Counted from the first letter of the stretch, positions 16,701 to 26,612 are shown. The stretch: DNA of 64,000 bases from Pseudomonas citri (GCF_025336485.1 NZ_JAODAB010000006.1:1-64000), one strand, 5' to 3'. Translations and numbers: made by a program. The notes: generated by a model not told the origin, from the sequence alone.

Positions 16701-17314
16701 TTGATTCCCGACAGACCTCGCAACCCACTGACGAGGGGATGGTCGAGCATTTCCGTCAACACACGGCCGGTGAGCCGCCGGCTTCCCTGGACGCCCTCAT
16801 CCTGGCCACCGCCCGCCGAGAAGCCCCGACGCCTGCTCCGAGCTTGTGGCAGCGCTGGCTGCGGGCCTGCCAACGGCCGCGCTGGCAAATGGCATTCGCC
16901 TCAGTGGCGGGGCTAGCGCTGGTCATTGGCCTGGTAGTGCGTTCGCCGGTGCCCCAAGGCGAATTGTCTTCGCCCGCCTCCATGGAATTTTCCGCCCGCC
17001 AGCAAGAGGCGCTCGTTGCGCCAGCCGCGCCCATCGCCATGCCCGCGCCTGCGCCGATGACCGCGACCAAGCCTCAGGCCGACACGCTCCAAGGCTCATT
17101 GAGCGCCGAGCAACCTGCGGTGGAGGAGCCCGCGGCGAAGATGAGCAAGCGTTCGGCCGTTGTCCAGCCATCGTTGGAACAGGGCTTGTTGCAAATCCTG
17201 CGCTTGCGTCAGGCGGGGGACAGCAAGAAGGCCGATGAAGAGCTGCTCAAGCTGCACCAACGCTTTCCCGAGGAGGATTTGCCTGCGCGGTTGGAGGCGT
17301 TGCAAAAGCGCTGA
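16697..17314 (+). CDS. Probable anti-sigma factor, single-pass membrane
   Basis: A 205-residue protein. It has an N-terminal cytoplasmic part (about 1-60), one membrane helix (about residues 64-84, MAFASVAGLALVIGLVV), an Ala/Pro-rich periplasmic linker and a C-terminal helical domain (LEQGLLQILRLRQAGDSKKADEELLKL, in part). Overlap with the sigma gene and this topology argue for an anti-sigma factor. No zinc-binding HxxxCxxC motif is present, so it is not a classic ZAS-type factor. It could instead be an accessory membrane protein. Confidence 0.7.
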   Translation: MIDSRQTSQPTDEGMVEHFRQHTAGEPPASLDALILATARREAPTPAPSLWQRWLRACQRPRWQMAFASVAGLALVIGLVVRSPVPQGELSSPASMEFSARQQEALVAPAAPIAMPAPAPMTATKPQADTLQGSLSAEQPAVEEPAAKMSKRSAVVQPSLEQGLLQILRLRQAGDSKKADEELLKLHQRFPEEDLPARLEALQKR

Positions 17315-17331
17315 GCAAAACAACGGCGAAA

Positions 17332-17361
17332 AAAAACCGACATTGGCTGTCGGTTTTTTTT
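17332..17361. terminator. Bidirectional terminator (anti-sigma / crc)
   Basis: AAAAACCGACA (17332-17342) pairs with TGTCGGTTTTT (17348-17358) around a 5-base loop. A-rich and T-rich flanks let it serve both the forward sigma operon and the converging crc gene. Confidence 0.88.
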
Positions 17362-17379
17362 CACGTTGCGCAACGATGC

Positions 17380-18159
17380 TCAGATCGTCAGCGTCCAATC
17401 GTAATCCACGATCAGCGGCGCATGCTGCGAGAACCGTGGCTGGCGCGGCAGGCGGGCGCTGCGTACGAAGCGGCGCAGCCCAGGCGTCAGCAACTGGTAG
17501 TCGAAGCGCCAGCCGAGGTTGAGCATCTCGGCTTGTTCGTTGTCCGGCCACCAGCTGTACTGGTCGCCTTCGCGGCTGACTTCGCGCAGGGCGTCGACAT
17601 AGCCCATGTTGCCGACGATCTCGTCCATCCAGGCCCGTTCCGGTGCCAGGAATCCAGGAGATTGCTGGCTGTCGCGCCAGTTCTTGATGTCCAGCTTCTG
17701 CTGCGCCACGTACAGCGAGCCACAATAGATGTACTCGCGACGTTTGCGCCGCTGTTTATCCAGGTAACGGGCGAAGTCGTCCATCAACTTGAATTTCTGG
17801 TTCAAATCTTCATCGCCGTTCTGCCCCGACGGGAGCAGTAAGGTCGCGATGCTGACCTTGTCGAAATCGGCTTGCAGGTAGCGCCCGTAGCGGTCCGCCG
17901 TCTCGAAACCGAGACCATTGATGACAGCCTTCGGTTGCAGCCGCGAATACAAGGCCACGCCACCCTGGGCGGGGACTTCGGCATCGCAGGCATAAAGGAA
18001 GTAACCATCCAGTTGGAAGGCTGCATCGTCCAGTTCAAAGGCGGAGGCGCGGGTGTCCTGCAGGCAGATGACGTCGGCATTCTGTGCTTGCAGCCAACTG
18101 AGCAAACCACGCTCCACTGCAGCCTGAATACCATTGACGTTCACACTGATGATCCGCAT
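17380..18159 (-). CDS. crc: Catabolite repression control protein Crc
   Basis: Crc works with Hfq to block translation of catabolic mRNAs when preferred carbon sources are present. The 259-residue product has the Crc length and the endonuclease/exonuclease/phosphatase fold of exonuclease III, beginning MRIISVNVNG and ending APLIVDYDWTL. As in other Crc proteins the nuclease centre is altered (for example CLQDTRA where ExoIII has QETK). I start at MRII (18159), preceded by GGGGCC at a suitable distance, rather than four codons upstream. The divergent partner pyrE is the usual Pseudomonas neighbour. Plain exonuclease III annotation would be misleading. Confidence 0.95.
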   Translation of the reverse strand: MRIISVNVNGIQAAVERGLLSWLQAQNADVICLQDTRASAFELDDAAFQLDGYFLYACDAEVPAQGGVALYSRLQPKAVINGLGFETADRYGRYLQADFDKVSIATLLLPSGQNGDEDLNQKFKLMDDFARYLDKQRRKRREYIYCGSLYVAQQKLDIKNWRDSQQSPGFLAPERAWMDEIVGNMGYVDALREVSREGDQYSWWPDNEQAEMLNLGWRFDYQLLTPGLRRFVRSARLPRQPRFSQHAPLIVDYDWTLTI

Positions 18160-18180
18160 AAATGGCCCCAAAAATCACGT

Positions 18181-18197
18181 GCGTGTATGATACACGC
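18181..18197. promoter_or_regulatory. 17-bp palindrome between crc and pyrE
   Basis: GCGTGTAT-G-ATACACGC is a perfect inverted repeat around a single base, in the 82-bp gap between the divergent crc and pyrE genes. It could be an operator or part of overlapping -10 regions (TATGAT / TATCAT). No regulator can be named. Confidence 0.4.
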
Positions 18198-18241
18198 CGT
18201 CTACCTATTTAGCTAAATCCGCGGTATTTGAGGCTTTTTTC

Positions 18242-18886
18242 ATGCAGGCGTATCAGCGCGATTTCATTCGTTTTGCCATCGATCGCGGCGTTTTGCGCTT
18301 CGGTGAGTTCACCCTCAAGTCCGGACGCACCAGCCCGTACTTCTTCAATGCCGGCCTGTTCAACAGCGGTTCCGCCCTGGCGCAACTGGGCCGGTTCTAT
18401 GCGGCGGCCATCGTCGAGAGCGGCATCCCGTTCGACGTGCTGTTCGGCCCGGCCTACAAAGGCATCCCGCTGGCCGCCACCACCGCGGTCGCCCTGGCCG
18501 AACACCACGGCCGTGACTTGCCCTGGTGCTTCAACCGCAAGGAAGCCAAGGCCCATGGCGAAGGCGGCAGCCTGGTGGGTGCACCGCTGACCGGTGAAGT
18601 GCTGATCATCGACGACGTGATCACCGCCGGTACCGCCATCCGCGAAGTGATGCAGATCATCGGCTCCCAGGAAGGCGCCAAGGCCGCCGGCGTGCTGATC
18701 GCCCTGAACCGCCAGGAGCGCGGCAACGGCGAGCTGTCGGCGATCCAGGAAGTGGAGCGCGACTTCGGCATCCCGGTGATCAGCATTGTGTCGCTGACCC
18801 AGGTCCTGGAGTTTTTGGCCGACGATCCACAGCTCAAGCAGCATTTGCCGGCAGTCGAGGCTTATCGGGCGCAGTTCGGTGTCTGA
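18242..18886 (+). CDS. pyrE: Orotate phosphoribosyltransferase
   Basis: PyrE joins orotate to PRPP to give OMP in pyrimidine synthesis. The 214-residue protein is full length and shows the PRPP-binding motif [13 protein letters not shown] (about residues 121-133) and [11 protein letters not shown] (about 68-78). The start [13 protein letters not shown] is the typical one. The leader TTTGAGGCTTTTTTC before the ATG holds GAGG as ribosome site. The gene is divergent from crc. Confidence 0.97.
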   Translation: MQAYQRDFIRFAIDRGVLRFGEFTLKSGRTSPYFFNAGLFNSGSALAQLGRFYAAAIVESGIPFDVLFGPAYKGIPLAATTAVALAEHHGRDLPWCFNRKEAKAHGEGGSLVGAPLTGEVLIIDDVITAGTAIREVMQIIGSQEGAKAAGVLIALNRQERGNGELSAIQEVERDFGIPVISIVSLTQVLEFLADDPQLKQHLPAVEAYRAQFGV

Positions 18887-18900
18887 AGGCTTTTGATTCC

Positions 18901-18930
18901 TGTGGCGAGGGAGCAAGCTCCCTCGCCACA
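18901..18930. repeat. REP palindrome (GGCGAGGGAGC type)
   Basis: Fourteen bases, TGTGGCGAGGGAGC, pair perfectly with their complement at 18917-18930 around a two-base loop. This is the core of a common extragenic palindrome of fluorescent pseudomonads. It sits just after pyrE and before the terminator. Confidence 0.85.
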
Positions 18931-18954
18931 AAAGCATCATCTGAAAAGTGGTGT

Positions 18955-18996
18955 AAAAAAGACCCCGCTCAACCAGGTTGAGCGGGGTCTTTTTTA
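18955..18996. terminator. Bidirectional terminator (pyrE / argB)
   Basis: GACCCCGCTCAACC (18961-18974) is complementary to 18976-18989, flanked by an A run on the left and a T run on the right. It ends transcripts from both pyrE and the converging argB. Confidence 0.93.
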
Positions 18997-19006
18997 TGGG
19001 TATCGC

Positions 19007-19912
<906 letters not shown>

Positions 19913-19939
19913 TCAGGGCTCCGGTAGTGCTTCAAATAA

Positions 19940-21337
19940 TCAAAACGGTAGTTGAAGATCAGGTGCAACACGTTTGAGTTGGGTGTGGAACACATCCTTG
20001 ATGCGCTGCAGTTCGGCCTCGTTATCGGCCTCGAAGCGCAATACCAGCACCGGCGTGGTGTTGGATGCGCGAACCAGGCCCCAGCCATGGGGATAGTCGA
20101 CCCGCACACCGTCGATGGTGGTCAGTTCGGCGCCTTCGCCCCATTGAGCGTCGTGCAGTGCATCAATGATGCTGAATTTGCTCTCTTCGGTCACATGGAT
20201 ATTGATTTCCGGCGTAGAAATATCGTTCGGGAAGGTCGCAAACAACTCTTCAGCCGTTGATTTCTCCTTGCTGAGGATCTCCAGCAGACGCGCGGCGCTG
20301 TAGATGCCGTCGTCGAAACCGAACCAGCGCTCCTTGAAGAAGATGTGGCCGCTCATCTCGCCAGCCAGCAGGGCGCCGCTCTGCTTCATCTTCTTCTTGA
20401 TCAACGAATGGCCGGTTTTCCACATCAATGGGCGACCGCCGTATTGCTTGATTAGTGGCACCAGGCGACGGGTGCACTTGACGTCGAAAATGATCTCGGC
20501 ATCGGGGTTGCGTGCCACCACGTCCTTGGCGAACAGCATCAGCAGGCGGTCCGGGAACACCACGCTGCCGGTGTCGGTCACCACGCCGACGCGGTCGCCG
20601 TCGCCGTCGAAGGCCAGGCCCAGGTCGGCGTTGGTTTCCTTGACCTTGGCGATCAGGTCTTCGAGGTTCTCCAGCTTGCCCGGATCCGGATGGTGGTTAG
20701 GGAAGTTGCCGTCGACGTCGCAGAACAGCGGGATGACTTCGCAGTTCAGGGCTTCGATCAGTTGCGGGGCGATCACGCCGGCCGCGCCGTTGCCGCAGTC
20801 GACCACCACTTTCAGGCGCCGCGCGAGCTTCACATCCTTGACGATCTCGTCGTTGTAGCGCTCCAGGATGTCGACCTTGGTCACGCTGCCTTTGCCGCTG
20901 CTCAGGTCGTTGGTCTTGAGGCGGGTGTGAAGGGCCTGGATCTGCTCGTTGGCGAGGGTGTCGCCGGCGATGACGATCTTGAAGCCGTTGTAGTTCGACG
21001 GGTTGTGGCTGCCGGTGAGCATCACGCCGGATTTGCCGGCCAGCACGTTGGCGGCGTAATACAGCGCCGGAGTCGGCACCAGGCCCACGTCGCTGACATG
21101 GCAGCCGCTGTCGGCAATGCCCTTGATCAATTGTGCGACCAGCTCAGGGCCCGACAAGCGACCGTCGCGGCCGACGCACACGTTCGGTTCGCCCTGGGCC
21201 AGGCTCTGGGAACCGATGGCGCGACCGATCCAGTAGGCGGTTTCGGCGGTGAGGGTTTCCGGTACCACGCCACGGATGTCGTAGGCGCGGAAGATGCTCT
21301 CAGGGAAGATCGGGGCGATTGCGGCTGGGGTGTTCAT
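19940..21337 (-). CDS. algC: Phosphomannomutase/phosphoglucomutase AlgC
   Basis: AlgC interconverts mannose-6-P/mannose-1-P and glucose-6-P/glucose-1-P, feeding alginate, LPS and other sugar polymers. The 465-residue protein carries the phosphoserine loop TGSHNP (Ser110), the metal loop DGDGDR (about residue 245) and the sugar-binding GEMSGH (about 327). Length equals the classic AlgC; there is no long N-terminal membrane extension of the kind annotated in some pseudomonads. The start MNTPAAIAPIFP has only a weak ribosome site (GAGCG). The neighbours argB, dut and coaBC are the usual ones. Confidence 0.96.
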   Translation of the reverse strand: MNTPAAIAPIFPESIFRAYDIRGVVPETLTAETAYWIGRAIGSQSLAQGEPNVCVGRDGRLSGPELVAQLIKGIADSGCHVSDVGLVPTPALYYAANVLAGKSGVMLTGSHNPSNYNGFKIVIAGDTLANEQIQALHTRLKTNDLSSGKGSVTKVDILERYNDEIVKDVKLARRLKVVVDCGNGAAGVIAPQLIEALNCEVIPLFCDVDGNFPNHHPDPGKLENLEDLIAKVKETNADLGLAFDGDGDRVGVVTDTGSVVFPDRLLMLFAKDVVARNPDAEIIFDVKCTRRLVPLIKQYGGRPLMWKTGHSLIKKKMKQSGALLAGEMSGHIFFKERWFGFDDGIYSAARLLEILSKEKSTAEELFATFPNDISTPEINIHVTEESKFSIIDALHDAQWGEGAELTTIDGVRVDYPHGWGLVRASNTTPVLVLRFEADNEAELQRIKDVFHTQLKRVAPDLQLPF

Positions 21338-21594
21338 GGGTGGGGCGCTCTATCAGGAAGGTGATTGGACAGGCCAGTGAAATGCACTGACAGGCTCAAG
21401 CTGAAGGGTATGACGGCGTTTTCGACAGAGAGTTCGTGCTGTGAAAGTGCCATGAGACAGCGTTACCTTCGATTCACTCGCCTAATACCTTGATTCCTGT
21501 TGGGAAAGCTCGCCGCCAGCCTGTGCGCATTTTTTCGTCCTGAAACAGAAGCTTAACAAACGGGCCGGGCAGAAAACCCGGCCTGGTACCCGAA
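21338..21594. other. Gap between algC and dut
   Basis: This 257-bp gap upstream of algC probably holds the algC promoter. Apart from the dut terminator hairpin at 21559-21585 I see no gene, no repeat and no confident sigma site. Confidence 0.5.
21555..21585 (-). terminator. Terminator after dut
   Basis: On the minus strand GGCCGGG (from 21583 to 21577) pairs with CCCGGCC (21569 to 21563) around a 7-base loop, followed by CGTTTGTT. It lies ten bases after the dut stop. Confidence 0.75.
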
Positions 21595-22050
21595 TCAATG
21601 ACTGCCGGAATGCCCAAAACCACCCGCGCCGCGCTGGCTTTCGTCGAACTCGTCCACCAGTTCGAAGTGGGCCTGGACCACCGGCACCAGCACCAACTGG
21701 GCAATGCGCTCGCCCACGGCGATGTTGAAGGTGGTGTGGCCGCGGTTCCAGCACGACACCATCAGCTCGCCCTGGTAATCGGAGTCGATCAGGCCGACGA
21801 GGTTGCCCAGCACGATGCCGTGCTTATGGCCCAGGCCCGAGCGTGGCAGGATCAGGGCGGCCAGGCCTGGGTCGCCGATGTAGACCGACAGGCCGGTGGG
21901 GATCAGCAAGGTCTGGCCCGGCTCCAGGATTGTGTCCTGCTTGAGCATCGCCCGCAGGTCGAGGCCGGCGGAGCCTGGTGTGGCGTATTGCGGCAGAGGG
22001 AATTCGCTGCCGATGCGTGGGTCGAGGATCTTGGCTTGTAGAGCGTGCAT
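21595..22050 (-). CDS. dut: dUTP diphosphatase
   Basis: Dut hydrolyses dUTP to dUMP, keeping uracil out of DNA and feeding dTMP synthesis. The 151-residue trimeric-type protein shows the five conserved motifs: [42 protein letters not shown] and the C-terminal GGFGHSGSH. It begins five bases after the coaBC stop and so belongs to the same transcript. Confidence 0.97.
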   Translation of the reverse strand: MHALQAKILDPRIGSEFPLPQYATPGSAGLDLRAMLKQDTILEPGQTLLIPTGLSVYIGDPGLAALILPRSGLGHKHGIVLGNLVGLIDSDYQGELMVSCWNRGHTTFNIAVGERIAQLVLVPVVQAHFELVDEFDESQRGAGGFGHSGSH

Positions 22051-22055
22051 GAAAA

Positions 22056-23264
22056 TTAAACCTGGTTCAGCCGTTCGGCGATGAAGGTGATCAGTTGGCG
22101 GGCGATCTTGCCCTTGCTGGTCTGGGCGAAAAGGGTGGCATGCAACTGGCGGTCGATCACGCTGCAGGCGTTTTCTTCGCTGTTGAAGCCGATGCTCGGG
22201 TTGGCGACGTCGTTGGCGACGATCAGGTCCAGGTTCTTGTCCTTGAGCTTGCGTGCGGCGTAATCGAGCAGGTGCTCGGTCTCGGCGGCGAAGCCGACGC
22301 TGAACGGACGGTCGGGGCGGGTCGCGATGGTCGCCAGGATATCCGGGTTACGCACCATTTGCAGGAGCAGTCCGTCGCCGCTTGTAGGGTCTTTCTTCAA
22401 TTTTTGCGGGGCGATGACCTCAGGGCGGTAATCCGCGACCGCCGCGGAGGCGATGAACAGGTCGCATGGAATGGCCGCTTCGCAGGCCGCGAGCATGTCG
22501 CGGGCACTGACCACGTCGATGCGCGTGACCCGGTCCGGGGTCGGCAGGTGCACGGGGCCGGTGATCAGCGTCACCCGGGCGCCGGCTTCCACGGCGGCTT
22601 CGGCCAGGGCGAAACCCATTTTCCCGGAGCTGTGGTTGGTGATGTAGCGCACCGGGTCGATGTTTTCCTGGGTCGGCCCGGCCGTGATCAGCACGTGTTT
22701 GCCGGTCAGGGTCTGGCGCTTGAAGCAATCGGCGGCGCATTGGGCCAGGTCGGTGGCTTCCAGCATGCGGCCCATGCCGACATCGCCGCAGGCCTGGCTA
22801 CCGGAGGCCGGGCCGAAGACTTTCAGCTCGCGGCTTTGGAGTAACTGCAGGTTGGCCTGGGTGGCCGGGTCGCGCCACATGGCCTGGTTCATGGCCGGTG
22901 CGACGGCGACCACCGCGTCGGTGGCGAGTACCAGGGTGGTCAGCAGGTCATCGGCGATGCCTTGGGCCAGGCGGGCGATCAGGTCGGCCGTGGCCGGGGC
23001 GATCAGCACCAGGTCGGCCCATTTGGCCAGTTCGATATGGCCCATGGCGGCTTCGGCCGCCGGGTCGAGCAAATCCAGGTGGACCGGATGGCCGGACAGG
23101 GCCTGCATGGTCAGCGGGGTGATGAACTCGCTGCCGCCGCGGGTCATCACGACCCGTACTTCCGCGCCCTGGTCGATAAGCCTGCGGACCAGCTCGGCGC
23201 TCTTGTAGGCAGCAATGCCGCCGCCGACGCCCAGAACGATGCGTTTTCGATACAGCCGCTGCAT
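22056..23264 (-). CDS. coaBC: Bifunctional phosphopantothenoylcysteine decarboxylase/synthetase
   Basis: CoaBC (Dfp) carries out two steps of coenzyme A synthesis: CoaB joins 4'-phosphopantothenate to cysteine using CTP, and CoaC decarboxylates the product. The 402-residue protein has the flavin-dependent CoaC half (about 1-185) with PAMNQAMW and the active CGDVGMGRM loop, and the CoaB half (about 190-400) with [15 protein letters not shown] and KKDP. It is divergent from radC, as in many proteobacteria. Confidence 0.97.
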   Translation of the reverse strand: MQRLYRKRIVLGVGGGIAAYKSAELVRRLIDQGAEVRVVMTRGGSEFITPLTMQALSGHPVHLDLLDPAAEAAMGHIELAKWADLVLIAPATADLIARLAQGIADDLLTTLVLATDAVVAVAPAMNQAMWRDPATQANLQLLQSRELKVFGPASGSQACGDVGMGRMLEATDLAQCAADCFKRQTLTGKHVLITAGPTQENIDPVRYITNHSSGKMGFALAEAAVEAGARVTLITGPVHLPTPDRVTRIDVVSARDMLAACEAAIPCDLFIASAAVADYRPEVIAPQKLKKDPTSGDGLLLQMVRNPDILATIATRPDRPFSVGFAAETEHLLDYAARKLKDKNLDLIVANDVANPSIGFNSEENACSVIDRQLHATLFAQTSKGKIARQLITFIAERLNQV

Positions 23265-23409
23265 AAGCCTGCCTTTGGATTTCAGTGGTCAGTGCAAGGC
23301 GAACCCAGGACAGCAGCCTGCCCGGGTGCAAATCGCCTGCAAAAAAAGATGGGCTACGATATCACAGCGACCGCTACGGAACAGCGGCGCCCATGATCAG
23401 GGAGAGACT

Positions 23410-24084
23410 ATGAGTATTCGCGATTGGCCCGCGGCGGAACGCCCGCGGGAGAGGTTACTGGCGCTGGGGGCGGGGAGCCTTTCGGACGCCGAGCTGCTGG
23501 CGATTTTTTTACGAACCGGTGTGGCGGGCAAAAGCGCGGTGGAGCTGGCGCGACAACTCTTGATTCAATTTGGCAGCCTGCGCGCGCTGCTTGAAGCCGA
23601 TCAGCTCACTTTCAGCAATCATGTCGGGCTCGGACCGGCGAAGTTTGCCCAGTTGCAAGCGGTGCAGGAGATGAGCCGTCGGCATTTGGCTGAACGGACA
23701 CGGGAAAAACCTACGCTGGAAAGCCCATTCGCGGTTCGTGAGTACCTGAAATCGATGTTGCGCCACGAACCTCATGAGGTGTTCGGTTGCCTGTTCCTCA
23801 ACGCCAAGCACCAGGTGCTGACCTTCGAGGCGCTGTTCCGCGGCTCCATCGACAGCGCCAGCGTTTATCCCCGGCAGGTGGTCAAGAGGGCGCTGGCCCA
23901 CAACGCCGCTGCGCTGATCCTGTGCCACAACCACCCTTCTGGCAACACCGAGCCCAGCCAGGCCGACCGGGTGCTTACCGAACGGCTTCAGGAGGCGCTG
24001 GATTTGATCGATGTGCGCGTGCTCGACCACATCATCATCGGTGACGGCGAGCCGCTGTCGATGGCGGAGTATGGGTGGGTGTGA
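23410..24084 (+). CDS. radC: RadC family JAB-domain protein
   Basis: A 224-residue chromosomal RadC. The N-terminal helix-hairpin-helix part (about 1-95; [18 protein letters not shown]) is followed by the JAB/MPN metalloprotease-like domain with [14 protein letters not shown] (about residues 173-186), the full metal motif. Despite the name, a repair role is doubtful. I start at the ATG at 23410 with GGGAGAG upstream; the open frame extends further 5' but overlaps coaBC. Confidence 0.94.
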   Translation: MSIRDWPAAERPRERLLALGAGSLSDAELLAIFLRTGVAGKSAVELARQLLIQFGSLRALLEADQLTFSNHVGLGPAKFAQLQAVQEMSRRHLAERTREKPTLESPFAVREYLKSMLRHEPHEVFGCLFLNAKHQVLTFEALFRGSIDSASVYPRQVVKRALAHNAAALILCHNHPSGNTEPSQADRVLTERLQEALDLIDVRVLDHIIIGDGEPLSMAEYGWV

Positions 24085-24087
24085 GGC

Positions 24088-24165
24088 AGCTGCAAGCCGC
24101 GAGCTGCGAGCGGCAAGTCAGAGCTGCGCGCACCTGCTCTTGACTTGCGCTTGAAGCTTGCAGCT
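24088..24165. repeat. Large imperfect palindrome between radC and a binding-protein gene
   Basis: AGCTGCAAGC (24088-24097) pairs with GCTTGCAGCT (24156-24165), and inside it AAGTCAGAGC pairs imperfectly with GCTCTTGACTT. It fills the 80-bp gap between the converging radC and the peptide-binding gene and touches the latter's stop codon. It resembles REP-like intergenic palindromes and could act as a terminator, though it lacks a T run. Confidence 0.6.
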
Positions 24166-25754
24166 CACGGCTTGAAGCCGACCTTGGAATAGTCCTGCCG
24201 TCCAAACGGGCTGACCGAATATCCCTGCACATCCTTGCGCACCAGGGCGAAGGCGGTGGGGTGGGCCAAGGGCAGCCACAGGGCCTGTTGCTGGATAAGC
24301 GTTTGGGCCTGCTCGTAGAGCTTGGTGCGCACCCCTTGTTCGCCGGTGGTCTTGCCGGCGCTGATGAGCTTGTCCAGGTCAGTGTTGCAGTAACGCGCGA
24401 AGTTAGTGCCGGACTTGACCGCGGCGCAGGCAAATTGCGGGGTGAGGAAGTTGTCCGGGTCGCCGTTGTCGCCGGCCCAGCCCATGAACAACAGGTCATG
24501 TTCGCCGGCCTTGGCGCGACGGATCAGTTCACCCCACTCGATCACCCGGATTTCGGCCTGGATGCCGATTTCCGCCAGGTCGGATTGCAGCAATTGCGCG
24601 CCGATGCTGGGGTTGGGATTGAGCAGGCTGCCGGAGGGGCGGGTCCAGATGGTGGTCTGGAAGCCTTCCTTCAAACCGGCCTTGGCCAGCAGCTCCCGAG
24701 CCTTGGCCGGGTCATGGGCGTAGCCGGGCAAGCTCTTGGCGTAGCTCCAGGTGTTCGGTGGATAAGGGCCATTGGCGGCTTCGGCGGTGCCTTCGAAGAC
24801 GGTCTTGAGGTAGCTCGCCTTGTCGAAGGCGAGGTTGATGGCTTGCCGCACCTCGGGCTTGTCCAGGGGAGGGTGCTGGCTGTTGATCGCCACGAACGCG
24901 GTCATGAAGGCGTCGGTCTGGGCCACGGCCAGCGTAGACTCCTGCCTGGCGGCCTGGACGTCCAGCGGCTTGGGCGAGAGGGCGATCTGGCATTCGTTGC
25001 GTCGTAATTTCTGCAAACGCACATTGGCGTCCGGCGTGATGGCGAAGATCAGCGGATCGACTTGCGGCTTGCCGGCGAAATAATCGCCGTTGGCTTTGTA
25101 GCGAATCGAGGCATCCTTCTGGAACCGGCTGAAAACGAACGGGCCGGTGCCGACCGGCTGGCTATTGAGTTTTTCCGGCGTACCGGCGTTCATCAACTGG
25201 TCGGCGTATTCGGCTGAATAGATGGACGCAAAGCCCATGCTCAACGTCGCCAGGAAAGTCGAGTCGGCATGGTCCAGGGTAAAGCGCACGGTCAGTGGGT
25301 CGAGTGCGTCGATTTTCGTGATCAGCGCCGGCAGTTGCATGGATTGGGCATGGGGGAAGCCGCTTTGCGCGACTTTGTGCCAAGGGTTTGCCGGATCGAG
25401 CATGCGCTCGAAGCTGAACTTCACGTCCTCGGCGGTCAGGTCGCGGCGCGGCGTGAAGTATTCGGTACGATGGAACTTGACCCGCGGGTGGAGCTTGAAC
25501 ACATAGGTCAGCCCATCGGGTGAGACCTCCCAACTGTCGGCCAGGCTGGGGACCACTTTACCGCTGGCGGTGTCGAAATCCACCAGGCGGTTCATCAGCA
25601 CGTCGGCGGAGGCGTTGGTGGTGGTCAACGAGTTGTACTGGACCACATCGAAGCCTTCCGGGCTGGCCTCGGTACAGACCGTCAGGGCGGCAGCGTGGGC
25701 CAACGGGCTGATCAGCAGAGGGGCGAGCAACAGTGGTAGGGCGGCGAGGCGCAT
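24165..25754 (-). CDS. Peptide/nickel-type ABC transporter substrate-binding protein
   Basis: A 529-residue family-5 solute-binding protein (DppA/OppA type) for the periplasm. The signal peptide ends near LAHAA (residue 22 from the chosen start), and the mature part begins LTVCTEASPEGFD and includes the family-5 signature region around LADSWEVSPDGLTYVF. No permease or ATPase genes are adjacent, so it must share transporter subunits encoded elsewhere, or act in chemosensing. The start at 25754 is preceded by AGGAAAA; the frame's first ATG, 11 codons earlier, is not needed. Confidence 0.92.
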   Translation of the reverse strand: MRLAALPLLLAPLLISPLAHAAALTVCTEASPEGFDVVQYNSLTTTNASADVLMNRLVDFDTASGKVVPSLADSWEVSPDGLTYVFKLHPRVKFHRTEYFTPRRDLTAEDVKFSFERMLDPANPWHKVAQSGFPHAQSMQLPALITKIDALDPLTVRFTLDHADSTFLATLSMGFASIYSAEYADQLMNAGTPEKLNSQPVGTGPFVFSRFQKDASIRYKANGDYFAGKPQVDPLIFAITPDANVRLQKLRRNECQIALSPKPLDVQAARQESTLAVAQTDAFMTAFVAINSQHPPLDKPEVRQAINLAFDKASYLKTVFEGTAEAANGPYPPNTWSYAKSLPGYAHDPAKARELLAKAGLKEGFQTTIWTRPSGSLLNPNPSIGAQLLQSDLAEIGIQAEIRVIEWGELIRRAKAGEHDLLFMGWAGDNGDPDNFLTPQFACAAVKSGTNFARYCNTDLDKLISAGKTTGEQGVRTKLYEQAQTLIQQQALWLPLAHPTAFALVRKDVQGYSVSPFGRQDYSKVGFKP

Positions 25755-26015
25755 CGGTAGGTTTTCCTGTGCAGGTCGAAGGCCCATCTGCGAGTGCAGT
25801 CTGGAAAACGCCTACCCTAGTGGGCCCGCCGGTAAATGACTATCCCCTTTTTGCATTTTCCGGTCCCCAGTGCCGGCGCATCGATGGTCAAGGTCGGTCA
25901 TTGGTCAATAAAAACGGTATGCCGCGACGAGCGGTCACTGACAGCGCCAGCCCTTGCCCCAGCCGCCCGGGACGGTTGGCCGAGAATTTCCCATGAAGAC
26001 AAATCACATCGGCTG

Positions 26016-26044
26016 TTGTTGCGCTGTAGTCTTTCTGGTATAAA
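26016..26044 (+). promoter_or_regulatory. Sigma-70-type promoter for rpmBG
   Basis: TTGTTG (26016-26021) and TATAAA (26039-26044) are separated by 17 bases, a near-consensus -35/-10 pair. Transcription would start near 26051 and give a leader of about 140 bases before rpmB. Confidence 0.65.
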
Positions 26045-26148
26045 GCAGCGCTCTTTTCTAGGGGCCCGGTTCCTTCACTGTAGGTGTAGCCGGTAAGACC
26101 CTTAAAGAAACGCGGCGCCTGGCGCCAAATGACTGAGAGATTAAGCGG

Positions 26149-26167
26149 CCAACCCATGCCGGGTTGG
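26149..26167 (+). other. Stem-loop in rpmB leader
   Basis: CCAACCC (26149-26155) pairs with GGGTTGG (26161-26167) around a five-base loop, 25 bases before the rpmB ATG. It could influence translation of the ribosomal-protein mRNA. Confidence 0.45.
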
Positions 26168-26192
26168 GCATGTGGTTTTAGAGGGCTGAGGC

Positions 26193-26426
26193 ATGTCTAG
26201 AGTCTGTCAAGTTACCGGTAAGGGTCCGGTGACTGGGAATAACATTTCCCACGCAAACAACAAAACCCGTCGTCGTTTCCTGCCGAACCTGCAGCATCAC
26301 CGCTTCTGGGTTGAGTCCGAGAAACGTTTTGTACGTCTGCGCGTATCTGCCAAAGGCATGCGTATCATCGACAAGCGCGGCATTGATGTCGTGCTGGCCG
26401 AACTTCGCCGCGATGGCAAGGTTTAA
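26193..26426 (+). CDS. rpmB: 50S ribosomal protein L28
   Basis: The 77-residue L28 protein starts [20 protein letters not shown] and ends ELRRDGKV, typical of the proteobacterial protein. It is a structural component of the large ribosomal subunit. rpmG follows after 11 bases, as is usual. Confidence 0.98.
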   Translation: MSRVCQVTGKGPVTGNNISHANNKTRRRFLPNLQHHRFWVESEKRFVRLRVSAKGMRIIDKRGIDVVLAELRRDGKV

Positions 26427-26437
26427 GGGAGCTAATC

Positions 26438-26593
26438 ATGCGTGAATTGATTCGTTTGATCTCGAGCGCCGGTACTGGTCACTTCTACACTACCGACAAG
26501 AACAAGCGTACTACCCCGGACAAGATCGAGATCAAGAAATATGATCCGGTTGTTCGCAAGCACGTGATCTACAAGGAAGGCAAAATCAAGTAA
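26438..26593 (+). CDS. rpmG: 50S ribosomal protein L33
   Basis: A 51-residue protein read directly from the sequence: it starts [19 protein letters not shown], contains [18 protein letters not shown] and ends KEGKIK. AAGGGAG lies seven to ten bases before the ATG at 26438. L33 is a small, basic large-subunit protein. This is the form without zinc cysteines (no CxxC). It is co-transcribed with rpmB and followed by a terminator. Confidence 0.98.
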   Translation: MRELIRLISSAGTGHFYTTDKNKRTTPDKIEIKKYDPVVRKHVIYKEGKIK

Positions 26594-26612
26594 TTGATTT
26601 TTCCCTCTTACG

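Larger units (their letters stand above)
25755..26192. other. 438-bp gap before rpmB
   Basis: The left part is the leader of the divergent binding-protein gene. The right part holds the likely rpmB promoter at 26016-26044 and a leader of about 140 bases with stem-loops, including CCAACCC/GGGTTGG at 26149-26167. I see no convincing gene here; the open frames have poor codon use and no ribosome sites. Confidence 0.6.

Noticed and set aside
17380..18159. Annotation of crc as exonuclease III
   Set aside because: The fold matches, but the active-site residues differ and the position by pyrE and the length of 259 residues identify Crc.
25888..26157. An 89-codon minus-strand frame in the rpmB leader
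   Set aside because: It overlaps the predicted promoter and hairpins, has no ribosome site, and its composition is unlike neighbouring genes.
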